64,000 nucleotides of DNA from Cryptomeria japonica (GCF_030272615.1 NC_081412.1:543384335-543448334); one strand, 5' to 3'. Positions 34,490-46,755 are shown, numbered from the stretch's first letter. Numbers and translations are program-made. Notes: generated by a model from the sequence alone, not told the origin.

Positions 34490-37221
34490 GATGAGATAAG
34501 TACGTTTTCTTGCATACAACAATCTTTTTGGGGTTCCATGGATAAATTCCATGAGGATTATCCCATTCAAAAGTTTCAATATATTTAAATTTTACTCACA
34601 AGGATAAATTCTTCTACTTTATTAATTATTTTTATGTTTATTCATTATACATGGATTCTCATCCATTAGTCCAATGATCAAAATTAAAACTTGATAAAGA
34701 TGTCAAATAACCTAATAAAGATGGGTGCATATGAAATATGAAATCAAAATTTAGTCATATTATTGATGATAATTTTGTACTTCCATCTCCATTACTACAC
34801 AAGTGATATGACACTTGAGATTTATAATCTTATACAAATATGGATACAAAGACTTGAAGAATTGAATTACCTTCCTTCAAATGTGATGAAACCATTGAAA
34901 TTTTTGCATAAAGTTAAACACTAATATCTTCACTTATGGAGGAACATTCACTTCCCTTAATTGTTCAACATATAATCAATATATCTTTAGCACACAACAA
35001 TCTTCAAGTAGATACACTTTCTAATGTTGAATCTTTAGTAGATTATCTAGATTTGTATATTAGTGTTACATTATCTTATCGTGATGAAGGATTATTATAT
35101 GGGTGAAATATATTTGCTTACTCTAAGTGAAGTGTTCCTACACTTCGTGAATATAAAGTGTATGTAAGATAACTTAGATTGTTTTAATAATGAGCACATT
35201 TATTGAGCATAGGGGTACTCTTTTAATTGGAATATTTTTTTTACATTTCAAAGTATAAAATGGCAAGGATAAATTTTTAAAATTGTTAAATTTTTAGTCA
35301 TGACAATATTTCAAAATTCAAATCAAAGTCTCACATGAATTTAGTAATTTAATTTGGGTTCTTATATAAGAACATGCATGTATTTATTTTGATAAATTCC
35401 AAGTTGTGGTCATATAAAGAAATTCTTAGTATTTATCATGTAATAATATTTTAGACCCTATGGCCAAACATAATAAGTAAGAGATTTGGAAAATACAATC
35501 CAAGGTAGTTATGCTAGTCAAACAAGAGATACAAAATCTTCTCAAAGTTGAGTTCATATCACCCACACATTATTCTCTCTATATTTATTATTATTATGTA
35601 TAGTTATTCTTGTCAAACCAAATGACTACATAAGATTTGGCATAGGATTTTGACTTGAACAAAGATTCACCATATGATTGATTTTTTTTTGACAAAATGA
35701 AATTCTTATCATGCCTAAAACCAACACAAGGCAATTTTAACTATACAAAGGACTTATCATTATATTGTTATGCCCTATATTGCTAAGAATCTTAGAGGTA
35801 CTTATCAAATTGTGGTAAACTTATGCATGATATTATAAATCTATTTTGATGAAAAACTTGGGAAACATAAAAGTAGAGTGGATCATGCTAGAACTTACTA
35901 ATGACGACCTAGTTTCACCTATGTATGATTCTTTTATTTGAGAATTCAATGAATGTGTGAGTTAAGTGGGATACAAAGACTAAGTGAAATTGAGGAACAA
36001 CATCTTGCACTTTAGTATTAAGATTACTTAAGTTTGATCTATTTTAATTTGAGGTGAATGAAGAGAATTTATTTTTTTTGTTTTCTAAGTTAATACTATA
36101 GTTAGGTATATTTTCTGAGACTTATGAGTTTGAGGTTTTTTTTTTTAGTCATATATCACTTGATAGACTATGAAAAAATGAAAAATCTAATTTTAAAGAA
36201 AAAAGGTATCACTTTATGACCAAAAAGTGGTTTCAACTTATTACATTAATATGTATATTTATGTATGTCAAAATAATTCGAAATGATTTGTATTGAATTG
36301 ATATAAACATATATGAAAATGAATGTGTAACTATCCCCAAAATAATTTTAATATATTTGTGTTGGATCCATAAAAAATAGAATATTATTTTATATTCATG
36401 TGAATATTATATTCTTATTTTCAATAGTGTAAGTGATTTAAAAATAATAATTATTACATCAATGTATCCATGTTAAAACTCCTAGAAATACCCATTCAAA
36501 TAGTTATAATATAAAAAAAGGTTGAAAGATATATATCTAAAATGTTTGGATCTTATATATATATATATATATATCATAAAAAAGTTAAAATCATAGCATT
36601 CAAGTTAATATTGTAGATTGAACATCAAAACCACAAATGTAGATTTGACCTAAATTCATATACAATCATAAAATTTCTAAAACATAATTATTATACTTAA
36701 TTTGTCTCAAGTATTTTTTCAAATATTCAATAAAGATAATTTATTATAAATTTTCTTTCAATATTCTCTTCTTCATTTCCAAAATATACATTCATTTTTA
36801 CTATTTTATTACTATATCAAATACATTTTCAAATCTAATTCAAATACTATATCTAGACTATATCAAATACTATTTTATTACTATATCTAGACTAAATAAA
36901 TTATTAATATTAAATATTTATATAAACTTACTTATGTAATAAACTTCTAGAATAAAGTATTTATACTTTAGTATCAAATATACAATTTTATAATCCAAAA
37001 GTTTGAAATAAAAACTTATCACTCCCAGATTTAAGTTTGAAATTAAAACTTTTCCCTCGCAGTTTCATTAACAATGAAAGTTTTTGGGAATGGTAAAACG
37101 CTTCCCGTCATCTGCAGCGGGGGAACATCGGATTTAAATATAATATGGCTGAGCTGCTAACTCCAACTAACGGCTGGCAAATGTTTAGGAAAACGGATAT
37201 GGATGGTAAACGGAACAGATT
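34490..37221. other. AT-rich stretch of 2.7 kb without a gene
   Basis: No frame above about 60 codons and no recognised repeat beyond short poly-A, poly-T and TA runs (for example 36555-36575). Part of it may be interior of the MULE-like element whose end lies at 37285, but I see no transposase. Confidence 0.5.
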
Positions 37222-37285
37222 GAGCGGGCCCCACATGCACCACACTAAGCGGTCAACGCTTAGTGTGTGTGATTTAAGGGTGGCC
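37222..37285. repeat. Terminal inverted repeat of a MULE-like element, end 2
   Basis: Abuts 37286-37294, which on the - strand is ATGTGGCAC, the same nine bases as at 33587-33595. It lies inside a GLR exon, right after WRDVA. Confidence 0.65.
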
Positions 37286-37909
37286 GTGCCACATCCCTCC
37301 ATCTATACTCATCTATCAGCTTTGCTATTGCCCTCATTTGCATTTTATCATTGGGTACTGTACGAATGAAGTAAGGGTATAGATGCATGGAGAGAGGGAT
37401 TTGTTGCACCAAATGTCACAACTGGAACATGTGCTGCAACGCCCAAATACCCAACGAACTCAACCACCACGGATGTCTGTGGGCTGACTATGCTTACACA
37501 ACCTTTTCTTATCAGTTCCAATGCTGTAATATCCATTACACAGAAAACCATTGCTATTCTATTTTATTCCAAAAATAAAAAAGCATAAACACAAAAGAGA
37601 ACAATAATAAACAGATATATTCCGTTAAGAGGAGGCTTTGATACCTGTAGAAGCGCTTGTTAGTGCATCTTGTGTAGAGTCTCGGATATGAATGTTGAGG
37701 ATCGTGCCATTCAGAACGCTGGTATTTCTGTTTACGTCTTCAACCGCCAATTCAATAGCAGTCCTAGCTATTTTTCCATTAGTTGTGTCTAACGCGATCA
37801 TAGCACCTATATTTATTGATAGGCCATTCATTTCTCCCGAGAAAGCCGCGCATAATAAAAGAGCAATCTGCACCGCAACTTGATACCCACAATTGGCTTT
37901 GCTGGCCAT
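37286..37909 (-). pseudogene. GLR gene, exon 1 and start of exon 2 (interrupted)
   Basis: Glutamate-receptor-like cation channel, 5' end. Exon 1 (37645-37909) starts MASKANCGYQVAVQIALLL, a signal peptide, then INIGAMIALDTTNGKIART, AIELAVEDVNRN and IHIRDSTQDALTSAST. A CAG/GTATC donor and an ATTACAG acceptor give a 121-bp intron (37524-37644). Exon 2 then reads ALELIRKGCVSIVSPQTSVV and VPVVTFGATNPSL. A one-base frameshift leads to FIRTVPNDKMQMRAIAKLID and EYRWRDVA, where the frame meets the inverted repeat at 37285. The fit to plant GLRs is close, and exon phases match. The rest of exon 2 seems to be at 33587-34040 on the other strand. Confidence 0.82.
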
Positions 37910-37973
37910 ACTTACACCTCTTCTGGTGAGGTAATTTGCATAATCGAACAATGCCTAGAATCGCTTCATTTAT

Positions 37974-37996
37974 AAGTTAACATCAAATGTTAACTT
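37974..37996. other. Short perfect inverted repeat upstream of the GLR start
   Basis: AAGTTAACAT, three bases, ATGTTAACTT, 65 bp 5' of the GLR start codon. It may be chance or a leftover regulatory palindrome; no partner is known. Confidence 0.4.
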
Positions 37997-38271
37997 ATTT
38001 CCTGTGATGGCAGGAAGGGTGTTGACTGACTCGATTAGGCGGTATCGTCACGTTACTGACAATAGCAGCAACAGATGATGAGGTGTGGTGAAATGCCTAT
38101 CCGTCACTAGAATGTACTAAAGTATCATTTATCTTTTATAATGTATGAAAGATATTTGGTACACTCTAAAAGACTCTGGTTTTAAATCTAGGAAATTGGA
38201 CACTACCAATCCTCGCACTTTCCCAAAGATGGATGAGGTGTGGATCTGTCCTTTCGTTAATCATAAAATAC

Positions 38272-38519
38272 GACTATTTGATTCAAACAATGGACCTATA
38301 CACATTTTGGCAATGTGCGAAACTTCGTATAATTTACTCGCAGTTTCCGAAGAGTTGAACAGCGAAAAGATGGGCTGAAAGAATAGAATGGTAGAGACTA
38401 TTTGATTCAGACAATGGACCTATATACATTTTGGCAATGTGCGAAACTTCGTATAATTTTACTCGCAGTTTCCAGAGCTGAACAGGGAAAAGATGGGCAC
38501 AAAGAATAGAATGGTAGAG
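38272..38519. repeat. Tandem duplication, 124-bp period
   Basis: GACTATTTGATTCA at 38272 restarts at 38396. Both units carry GGCAATGTGCGAAACTTCG, CTCGCAGTTTCC and AAGAATAGAATGGTAGAG with a few base changes and indels. The 77-codon open frame over the first unit is not kept in the second. Confidence 0.88.
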
Positions 38520-39354
38520 TATTCCACGCGTTGAAAGACTTGGGCGAGACTATTAATACTACATTAATTCACATTGTATCTACATATGTATATATATTAA
38601 CCAGTTGTTTATTTAGGGTAAAGTTTAGTTTATTTATTTTTAAATATATTTAATTTTAAATTTTTATTATTGCATTTTATATTTATAGAAAATTATTATT
38701 TAAAAAAAAATTTGGTTTAGATTTTGAAAGTGTAAAATTTGGGTGTCTTGTAAAGTCTAAATAGTTGATAAGTCATCAAATAGTAAAAACTTATAAAGTC
38801 AAACTTGAACTACTACTTTTCATAAAATAAAATAGATAACTTCTTTAGTGGAGAGAGGTCAATAGTTGTGCATCCACTTGTATTTATAATATTCAATCTT
38901 GTCACATATTTATACTATATATTGTAAATAAATAGTCCATATGTAAATAAAATAATAACCAAATGTTGGTCAAATTAGACATATGAATATATGTGAACCT
39001 ATGAATGTTATGTAAAAAGCCCATAAATACATTCATTAGTAAGTGAAATGAATGATTCTTTGTTCAAATAAATTATCATAACTATCCACTATAAGTGTGT
39101 CCTTTATAAAACAAGGGGCACAATGCATCAAGTTCCTATCAATAGTGTTGTTAGTTGTGAGTTGAAAATAGAAAAATATTTGGATAGTTTAGAGATAGAG
39201 GGGGGAAGAGTGAGAGAGGAAGAAGGTGATAAAGACAAGTACTAACCACAATCTATGGATGGGTAGGTATGGGTTTGATGAATGTTAAGAATCAAACATA
39301 TAAATGAAATCCAAGTGTTAAATCACTTGTAGATAGGATGGGTGGAAGTAAGCT
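38520..39354. other. AT-rich spacer, no gene seen
   Basis: No supported frame, RNA or repeat apart from short A/T runs. Confidence 0.4.
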
Positions 39355-39790
39355 CACTCTATGAGCTAAAACCTTTAGAAAGGGTTACATATATGAAATG
39401 AAAGAGGAAATAAAACCCTAACCAAATCTTGGAGAGAAGATAAAGAAGAAATTAATAAATATAAAACCCTAATATAGAATAAATAAATCTTAGGGCCAAA
39501 GTCTATGTAATGATATATAAAATATTAGGTTGACCGATTTCTCTAAGAAAATAGAATTTTTTACATTGAATAATCTAAGCCAATTAAATAAATACGATCT
39601 ATAATCATAATTAATCTAAATTTATTAGTTGGGTTGATAATTGTAATAAATATTAAAAGATAAATGAGAGTTTAATCAGGTACTTATCTCTAAGGTATCC
39701 AATATATTAAAAATAAAAATACATTCTTTTATTTTTAAGTTCATTTTGAGGTAAACATTTTTAAGGCACTAAGATAAAAAGAAATATTTT

Positions 39791-39795
<5 letters not shown>
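39355..39795. repeat. Old direct repeat, left copy (flanks LINE 2)
   Basis: About 440 bp matching 46275-46755 in the same orientation. Shared phrases in order include TACATATATGAAATGAAAGAG, AAATCTTGGAGAGAAG, TATTAGGTTGAC, AAGCCAATTAAATAAAT, TTGATAATTGTAATAAATATT and CACTTATCTCTAA or its variant. Differences are frequent, so the pair is old. Confidence 0.8.
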
Positions 39796-39827
<32 letters not shown>

Positions 39828-39956
39828 ATCATCAAGTACTATCAAGATGGCGATAGCACCCTATATTCATCTGGGATAGTGCTTACATATGATCATTCAT
39901 AGAACGGTTTAAACTAACTTAAATAGATACATATTATCAGATTACATAAGCCTAAG

Positions 39957-40560
39957 TATGGTGGTCATCCGCAAGCCTTTGGTCACCACCTTGTCAATAC
40001 TACCTTCCGACAACCACCCATCTTCTTGCAACATCATCCCTCTAAACGGGCCCAGGTCTGCATTCCTAACTCCAAGCCTAAAGATCTCCCATGCTTCTAC
40101 CATAAATCGGCTGCTAGATGGATTTCGTCTTTTGGGTTTGAACACTCCGCATCCGAGAGAATGGCCGTCGGGTTGAAATAAAGTCCAAGTATGCTGGCCC
40201 ACTCCTCCTCCATTTTGAGCACCGCTCCCGCCACCGCTTCCACATCCTCTTCCTACACAAAGCCTTCTAGTTTCTCCACACAGGCTTCCTTCGATGGAAG
40301 GACATCAACCAGCAGGCACAATATGATCTCATAGACATATCCATCACACTAATGCCTATCTTCACTGAAAGCATCATCAAGAACGCCCTGAATAGCTCTT
40401 TTCCCCTCGATGTCTATATCAAATAGGCATTCACACTAGGCTTCCAGTGTCTCCTCATGACAGAGGCAACTAAGACCAAATCTGTGCACCATTTTGCTAA
40501 ATCCGAAATCCACACACTACATTTCCCTCTCTTTTCTATAAATAGGCCTAAAACTGATGG
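39957..40560 (-). pseudogene. LINE 2 extra coding region after RNase H
   Basis: Downstream of RNase H a frame with few stops reads CECLFDIDIEGKRAIQGVLD, then LLVDVLPSKEACVEKLEGFV, EEDVEAVAGAVLKMEEEW, and LYFNPTAILSDAECSNPKDE. Another frame covers 39942-40202. It is acidic and helix-prone; I do not recognise it. Plant LINEs usually end soon after RNase H, so this is a C-terminal extension or a third ORF. It is different in sequence from the extra ORF in LINE 3. Confidence 0.45.
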
Positions 40561-40587
40561 ATTCCCAGTCCTTACTCCTTCCAAGTT

Positions 40588-41520
40588 CTAGTTCACACGG
40601 GATTCAAAACCAGAAAAAGGATGTCGTAGATGACTGTCCACCCTCGTGAAAAAAAGATAAGAGCATACCTCTCTTATCTCGATAACAAAAAGTGGCCATA
40701 GATTACATCCTATTCCGATCCTGGGCATGTGGGCTCTATCCTCAAGCAATCTTAGCTGGATATCTTTGTTCCCTACATTTGTAGGCGATATAACTGTTGG
40801 CAGAGATTGAGCTACTTCGTGATTAGCTAGGAGGTTCGCCACTTGGTTACCTTCATGATATGTGTGTTGGATTTGATAGTCCATGAGCTTTTGAACGTGA
40901 TCTTATATTCTAGGGATCCAGTTGTTTAAACGCCAATTTGTGAATCGCTTATTGATAATCCCACTTAAGATGACTTAGGAGTCCCCTTCGGTCACCACCC
41001 TTTGGATGCCATTTGTTGATGTCCATTTTAGTCCTTCATCTAAAGTTGTGATCTCTGCTATGTTATTTGAATCTAACCCCACATGGCCACATACTGCCCC
41101 CACTAGGTTGCCTTCCTCATCTCTTACAACTGCTCCATACCCAGAAGCACCTGGGTTACCCTTACTGGCTCCGTCAAAATTCAATTTATTCCAAACTCTA
41201 GGGGGGGGCTTCCACTTGACCTTGCTTCGTTCAATTGACTTGCCTCCTTGTGAATGACTACTGCTTTTTTTTAATTTCCAGACTAATTCCATTTCCATAT
41301 CCCATTTGGAGTAGAATTTGAATTTTCTACCGAGGATCTTGCCGTTAATTATTTCTTTTATAGCCACTTGAATTTTATTGAGTAGGATATTGACGTCGAT
41401 CTCTTCCTCCCTGAAAAACCCTCCTATTTCTCTCCTTCCACATGTGCCAGACAACCATTGATGGGCTAGTGATCCACAAGCTTCCCCATTTTGAGTGCTT
41501 GCCCCCAGTCGGCCAAGCAA
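40588..41520 (-). pseudogene. LINE 2 RNase H
   Basis: KLNFDGASKGNPGASGYGAV (first catalytic Asp kept), then NNIAEITTLDEGLKW (Glu) and VTEGDS, a stop, then after a gap MDYQIQHTYHEGNQVANLLA, the usual end of the domain (HxxREGNxxADxLA, with D replaced by N). The frame then runs into the region described separately. It removes RNA from the RNA-DNA hybrid. Confidence 0.88.
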
Positions 41521-42334
41521 ATATGAAGTCTTTGAATGTATGGTTAAAAGCCATATAATTATGAAACTACAAATTCAACCAATCCCAACACTTTCTTGCA
41601 TAAGAACAATTGAACAAAAGGTGGTCCACTGTTTCTTCCTCACTTTTACAAAGACAACATCTGCTAGGCCCTGAAATGCCTACTATTTTCAATCTATCAC
41701 TCGTCAGGATTCTTCCATGCAGGGAGATCCAAAGGAAAGCCCTCGCTTTCGGTAACACCCGTTTATCCCAACATAAAGTAGCCGGCCAACTTCTATCTTC
41801 CTGCCTCTTTCCTTGTAACTCATATCCTAAGCTAACCTTATATGAACCTAATTTAGCCACATTCTAGATGAGGGTGTATGTTCTGCATGCCATGTGTACT
41901 ACCCTACTTTTGAGGATTTCAACCACCTTCATGCTATTTGCATTTTGTAGTTCACCGATCCTTTTCTACTTTGTTGGTCTGTTTGGGCTACCCTCTTCTA
42001 CATAATCTCCCACCAAAATGCCCATAGAAGCTTCCATTTCGTTAATCCAATCTTGATCGTCGAACTCATCCTCAAGAGCCTTATCTCCGTTCCATGAGTC
42101 CCTCCAAAATTTAGCCTTGTAGCCATCACCTAAATTCCATGACAGATGCTATGTTATGATCCTGCGACTCTCCCAAATGAACTTCCAAATTGGAGATCCA
42201 CCAATCGAGTTAGCCATGGTGAAAATTCTTTCTGGCTCATTTGAATCCATGTATTTGAGCAACATCAACTTACACCATCCTTTTTGAAGGTTGATGTACA
42301 TCTTCCATGCGAGTTTCGTACCTAGAGCCAGGTT
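41521..42334 (-). pseudogene. LINE 2 zinc-binding domain and linker
   Basis: The open stretch 41567-41860 has KRVLPKARAFLWISLHGRI and CCLCKSEEETVDHLLFNC, the Cys/His set of the zinc-binding domain found after RT in plant LINEs. Further 5', in broken frames, LSWNLGDGYKAKFWRDSW corresponds to the FWxDxW motif. Stops at about 41861 and beyond. Confidence 0.85.
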
Positions 42335-43600
42335 CTACAGATTCATCTTCCTAAGACCTACTCCTCCATCAACCTTGAGCAAGCAAGTTGTGTCCCTGTT
42401 TATTAAAGGGATCTCTCTTTCCTCCTGCGAGCCTTCCCAGATGAAGCTTTTTAGCAAGCCATCCAATGCCGACAAGGCCTTGTGTGGAGCCCTATAGCAT
42501 GACATATAATAAATGGGGATAACGACTAAGACTGATTTAATCATCTGAATGCAACTTGCCTGTGAAAGCCACTTATTCTTCCAGAGGGCAGTTTAATTTT
42601 GTAATTGTTGACTACTTCCTCCCATAGTCTATTATCCAATCTGCTTGCGAATAAAGGAACCCCAAGATATTGAATAGGAAAGGAACCCTGGCTGAATTGC
42701 AACACCCTTACTATCTTTTCGTGAGTAATCTTAATTGTATTGAGTAAATATATCCTTGGCTTTTTCCTGTTCATACCTCATCCAGAATTTGTTTCATAAT
42801 CTTCTAGCACCTTCCAGATGATGTGAGCTTCTCTTTCCGATGCTACATCGAAAAGAATAGTATCATCCACAAATTGCGAATGGGAGATCGGAGGCAATCT
42901 ATCATGAATAAGAAATCCTTTCCACGTACCTAGCCCAACCTTGTTCTTAATATGCCTACCAAAAACTTCTGCCATAAGAACAAAAAGAAATGGTGACAAA
43001 GGATCTCCTTGTCAAAGCCCATTAGAAGCTTGAAAAAAGCCATATGCAGACCCATTGACCAATATTGAAAAAATGAACGGATGTAATACAATGGACAATA
43101 CATCTTAGCCATTTTTTATCAAATCCGAACTTTCTAAGAACCTCCAATAAAAAGCCCCATTTCACTCGATCATAGGCTTTGGACATGTCTAGTTTAATGA
43201 CCATACCTTGGAATTTGGATGAGTGCATTGAATGGATGGTTTCTGCCACCAAAATGATGTTGTTTGTAATTTCGCACCCCAGAGTAAAACTGTGCTGCTC
43301 CGGCGAGATTATTCTCTACAAAATCGGTTTGAGCCTATTGACCAAAGCCTTAGATATGTTTTTGTATAGGGAGTTGCATAAAGATATCGGCCTAAAGTCC
43401 GTGATTGAAGAGCAGTCCTGCTTTTTTGGTATCAACGCTATATTGGTATGATTGATCTCTTTAACCAACTTCCCCTATTTCCTAAAGTATTCCACTACTG
43501 AGAAAATATCAGATCTCATGAACACCCAACATTTCTGGAAAAATTCCATAGTGAAGCCATCTGGCCCCTAGGCTTTATTCAGATGATGGTCGAAGACAAC
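42335..43600 (-). pseudogene. LINE 2 reverse transcriptase
   Basis: Blocks in order: GPDGFTMEFFQKCW; NIALIPKKQDCSSITDFRP; ISLCNSLYKNISKAL; MVIKLDMSKAYDRVKWGFLL (first catalytic Asp kept); MSPFLFVLMAEVF; HSQFVDDTILFDVA (catalytic pair kept); and YLGVPLFASRLDNRLWEEV. Stops and small frameshifts separate them (about 43021, 42777, 42541), so the enzyme is not made, although the catalytic residues survive, unlike LINE 1. Confidence 0.9.
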
Positions 43601-44953
43601 CTTCTTGACTTCCTCCATCATGAATGGACTGCAAATCTTTCTGTTATCTTCCTCCGAGATCACTCTTGGAATACATTCCACTGTTAAGAGGTAATGCAAG
43701 TTGTTCTCCTCGGCTTCCCCAAGCAGATTTCTGAAGAGGGTGACAACTACTTCCTCGATGGCTTCGGGAGTAAAGTGCCTATTACCATCCTGGTCTGTAA
43801 TCTCAGCAACTCTATTCTTGACCCTATTTTCTTTTACTGATGCATGGAAGAACTTCATGTTCACATCTCCCTCTCTGATCCAAAGCTCCATTGATTTGTC
43901 TCACCAAAAGCTTTCTTCTCTCAGAAGAAATTCTGCCAATTCTTGTTTGAGTGCAGCTTCTCTATGGTATGAATCATTTGACATTCCTAAATTTATAGTG
44001 GTCAAATTTATTTGATTTAATTCTTCCTCTATTCTATTCCTTTCTACAAATATATTTTTGAATGAATCTATATTCCATTTTTTAATCTTTTCTTGTAGGA
44101 ATTTTAGTCTTTTCACAAAAGCGTAGCTCAAAGTTCCCCTATATATGTTGCTTTCTATCCACCATTGTTGTAGAAGAGAAATGAATTCAGGGTCTCTCCA
44201 CTACATGCTCAATATTTTGAAGCTGATACTACCTTTGATTGGGGCCTCACTCAATTTGAGTTCTACAGGGAAGTGATCAGACAAAGAGATTGGAAGGATG
44301 TAAGCTTCTACCTGAAAGGACGACTCCATCCATGCTTCTCCTATAAAATTCCTATCCAGTCATTCTGATATGTGAGCAAAGTTTGCTCGTTGGTTGGTCC
44401 ACGTGAAGGTCCCGTTCTTAGGGTCCACATCCATCAAGTGATTCTGCTTGACAAATTCTCTAAAATCTTCCATTATCTTATTTGGTATTCTTAGACCGTC
44501 TTGTTTCTCTCCCAAATCTAGTAAGATGTTAAAGTCTCCAACCACTACTATCTTGTTGTTACCCATAACTAAAATTTTATTCATAAGGACCTGCCACAAT
44601 TGACCCTTTTCCAGAGTTTTCGTTGGTCCATATATGTTAATTAAGGGGAAGTTCAGATTCTCCTTAAAGCTGTAAACTATACATAACATCTAATGTCCAA
44701 CTTTCTCCAAGAGCAATACTTTAACCTGAGAAGGGTTCCACATCACACCCAACCCTCCAACTATCCCAATTGCTTCTTGGAAGAAGCCTTCCCATACCTT
44801 ACATGACTTAATAAAATGATCTGCCTTATCATAATTAATTTGTGTTTCTTGAATTGCAATTATGTCCCTACTGCATCTAACCAACGCTCACTTGACCAAG
44901 CATCTTTTGTCAGGAGTCGATAGATCCCTGACGTTCCAAGTGGTGATCTTCAT
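43601..44953 (-). pseudogene. LINE 2 endonuclease and linker
   Basis: Starts MKITTWNVRDLSTPDKRCLV (44953), then IIAIQETQINYDKADHF, GGLGVMWNPSQ, INIYGPTKTLEKGQLW, VVVGDFNILLDLGEKQDGL, GTFTWTNQRANFAHI and SDHFPVEL: all main AP-endonuclease blocks, including the final His. The linker carries LWIREGDVNMKFFHASVKEN. Stops near 44690, 44360 and 43901 interrupt it. Confidence 0.9.
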
Positions 44954-45129
44954 CTTTTGCCAAGGGAGAGCCCTTCGCCCTTAGCTTTCCTCATTGGCAC
45001 TTTCTTCCCTCTTTTGTCGCTTGCTTCTCCTTCCTCTGAGACCCTTTGCCTTCCCCAGTAGGATGTTCACCGATTGACTAATACACCTCAGATCCACGTT
45101 TTCCAGGGCATCCTCCTAGAAAAATTCTT

Positions 45130-46116
45130 CCTCAAGGTCCTTGTCCAGTTCAATCTCTATATCAAATAAGCCTTTGTTATACATAAATATTTTAGGGGAT
45201 GATGAGTCCACTTCTCCTATCTTGTCTCCCACCTCTGTCTATTTGGAGGGATCCCCTCCCACTACTCATTCTGTAGGGACGTTTGCATTGCTATTCTCTG
45301 ATTGTGGATTTACATCCCTACACATCACTGAAGATGATCCATTTTGTTTTTGATGTAGAGATGGTTCTTCTTGGTTATTACATGAATTATTAACCATTTT
45401 CTCTGGTTTTCTCATCCACTATTGTACCAAGTTTTTAAAAGGTTTCCTTGCTTTTCTGAGAAATAGTCTACAATCCCTAATAACATCCATCTTGCTACTG
45501 TACCTGGAGCAATTAAAAAAGTCTCTTTCGATCTCAAGCTTCTGTCTCCACCAACCATTACCAGAATGAAGAACAATATATTATGGGATTCTCTTGACCG
45601 TCGCTAATCTAATTCTAATAGATTTGCACAGATCATTGTCCTCATCGAAATCTGTTTCCAGTACTATCCTGAGCGACCTGCCAATTTTCTCCAAATAGGC
45701 TTCGCTCAAATATTCAATTGGCAAATTATATAAATATACCCATATCAGCCTTGAATAGACTACCAAAGGGATGGGATTGAAATTAGGTGTCCAGGGTTGA
45801 ATATACACTGCATACTTCTCTACAAATCAGTTCTCCTGGTTGAAGATACAGTGTCCCTCTTATTGGTTTTCAAAGAGAACCATGAAAAACCCCTTTGGGA
45901 TGCATTTTACTATGCGATCTCCCCACTTATCATCCATTAACTATTTGATATTTTTTCTTGGCCAGTTAAGACCAATAATCTTGGCGATCACTGCCCTCTT
46001 CTCCCAGAACTCGTTATCTTCTTCCATCTTGGCCCGAAGGTCCACCACCATCTCTTCTTCTTCCTCCACATGTTCCTACCCTTTCTGTCTTTATGAGATT
46101 CCTCTTGATCTGCCAT
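45130..46116 (-). pseudogene. LINE 2 ORF1 (gag-like)
   Basis: Starts at about 46116 (MADQEESHKDRKG) and reads with stops through WPRKNIK, IPKGFFMVLFENQ, then 45581-45808 with PWTPNFNPIPLVVYSRLIWV and LYNLPIEYLSEAYLEKIGRS. This is the plant LINE ORF1 domain that precedes a zinc knuckle in many elements; the knuckle itself is not seen. It is followed by a low-complexity stretch up to ORF2. Presumed RNA-binding chaperone. Confidence 0.75.
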
Positions 46117-46274
46117 TAACGTCCAACAAAATTTGCAGAGCCAGTTTATGCATTTTTTTAAAACAATACTTATTTTGTTGTGTTTTATTTCATGAAATAT
46201 AATATTTATATTTATTTTATTGTAAAATTAGTTTATTAAAAAAAAAATATTTAAGATATTTGAAATTTAATATT

Positions 46275-46755
46275 ATAAACCTTACAAAAGGATACATATA
46301 TGAAATGAAAGAGAATTTTAAAACACTAACTAAATCTTGGAGAGAAGGTAAGGAAGAAATAAATAAGTATAAAATCCTAATGTAGAATAAATAAACCTTA
46401 GGACCAAAGCCTATGTGGTAACATATGACATATTAGGTTGACTAATTTATGTAACAAAATAGAATTATTTACATTAATAATCCAAGCCAATTAAATAAAT
46501 AGAATGTATAATCACAATTAATCTAGATTTATTAAATGGATTGATAATTGTAATAAATATTGAAAATTAAATTAGAGAGTTTAATAGGGGCACTTATCTC
46601 TAAATGGGCAAGTCGAGAAAATAATGCACTAATTATTGAGAGTATTCCAAAAGGTGTCAAATATATGAAAAAATAAAAGTACATTTTTTAACTTTTTAGT
46701 TCATTTGAGATAGACATTTTTAAAACACTAAGATAAAAACAAACTTTTTGAAATA
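46275..46755. repeat. Old direct repeat, right copy
   Basis: Partner of 39355-39795, about 480 bp because of a roughly 60-bp extra segment near 46600-46660. It is separated from the 5' end of LINE 2 by about 120 bp of AT-rich sequence. Confidence 0.8.

Larger units (their letters stand above)
39796..46150 (-). mobile_element. LINE 2, near full-length non-LTR retrotransposon (decayed)
   Basis: On the - strand: ORF1 with a start at 46116, ORF2 with endonuclease (start 44953), RT, zinc-binding domain and RNase H, then about 640 bp that still look coding, and a tail of (AT)n at about 39796-39826. The total near 6.3 kb fits a full plant L1-type element. Both ORFs carry many stops. I could not find a target-site duplication, partly because both ends lie in AT-rich sequence. 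Confidence 0.9.

Noticed and set aside
34490-37221. Possible organelle DNA insertion because of very high AT content
   Set aside because: No plastid or mitochondrial gene, rRNA or tRNA sequence could be recognised.
33587-37909. Two separate GLR genes in head-to-head arrangement
   Set aside because: The two pieces are consecutive parts of the same protein and share nine bases exactly at the break, which fits one interrupted and inverted gene better.
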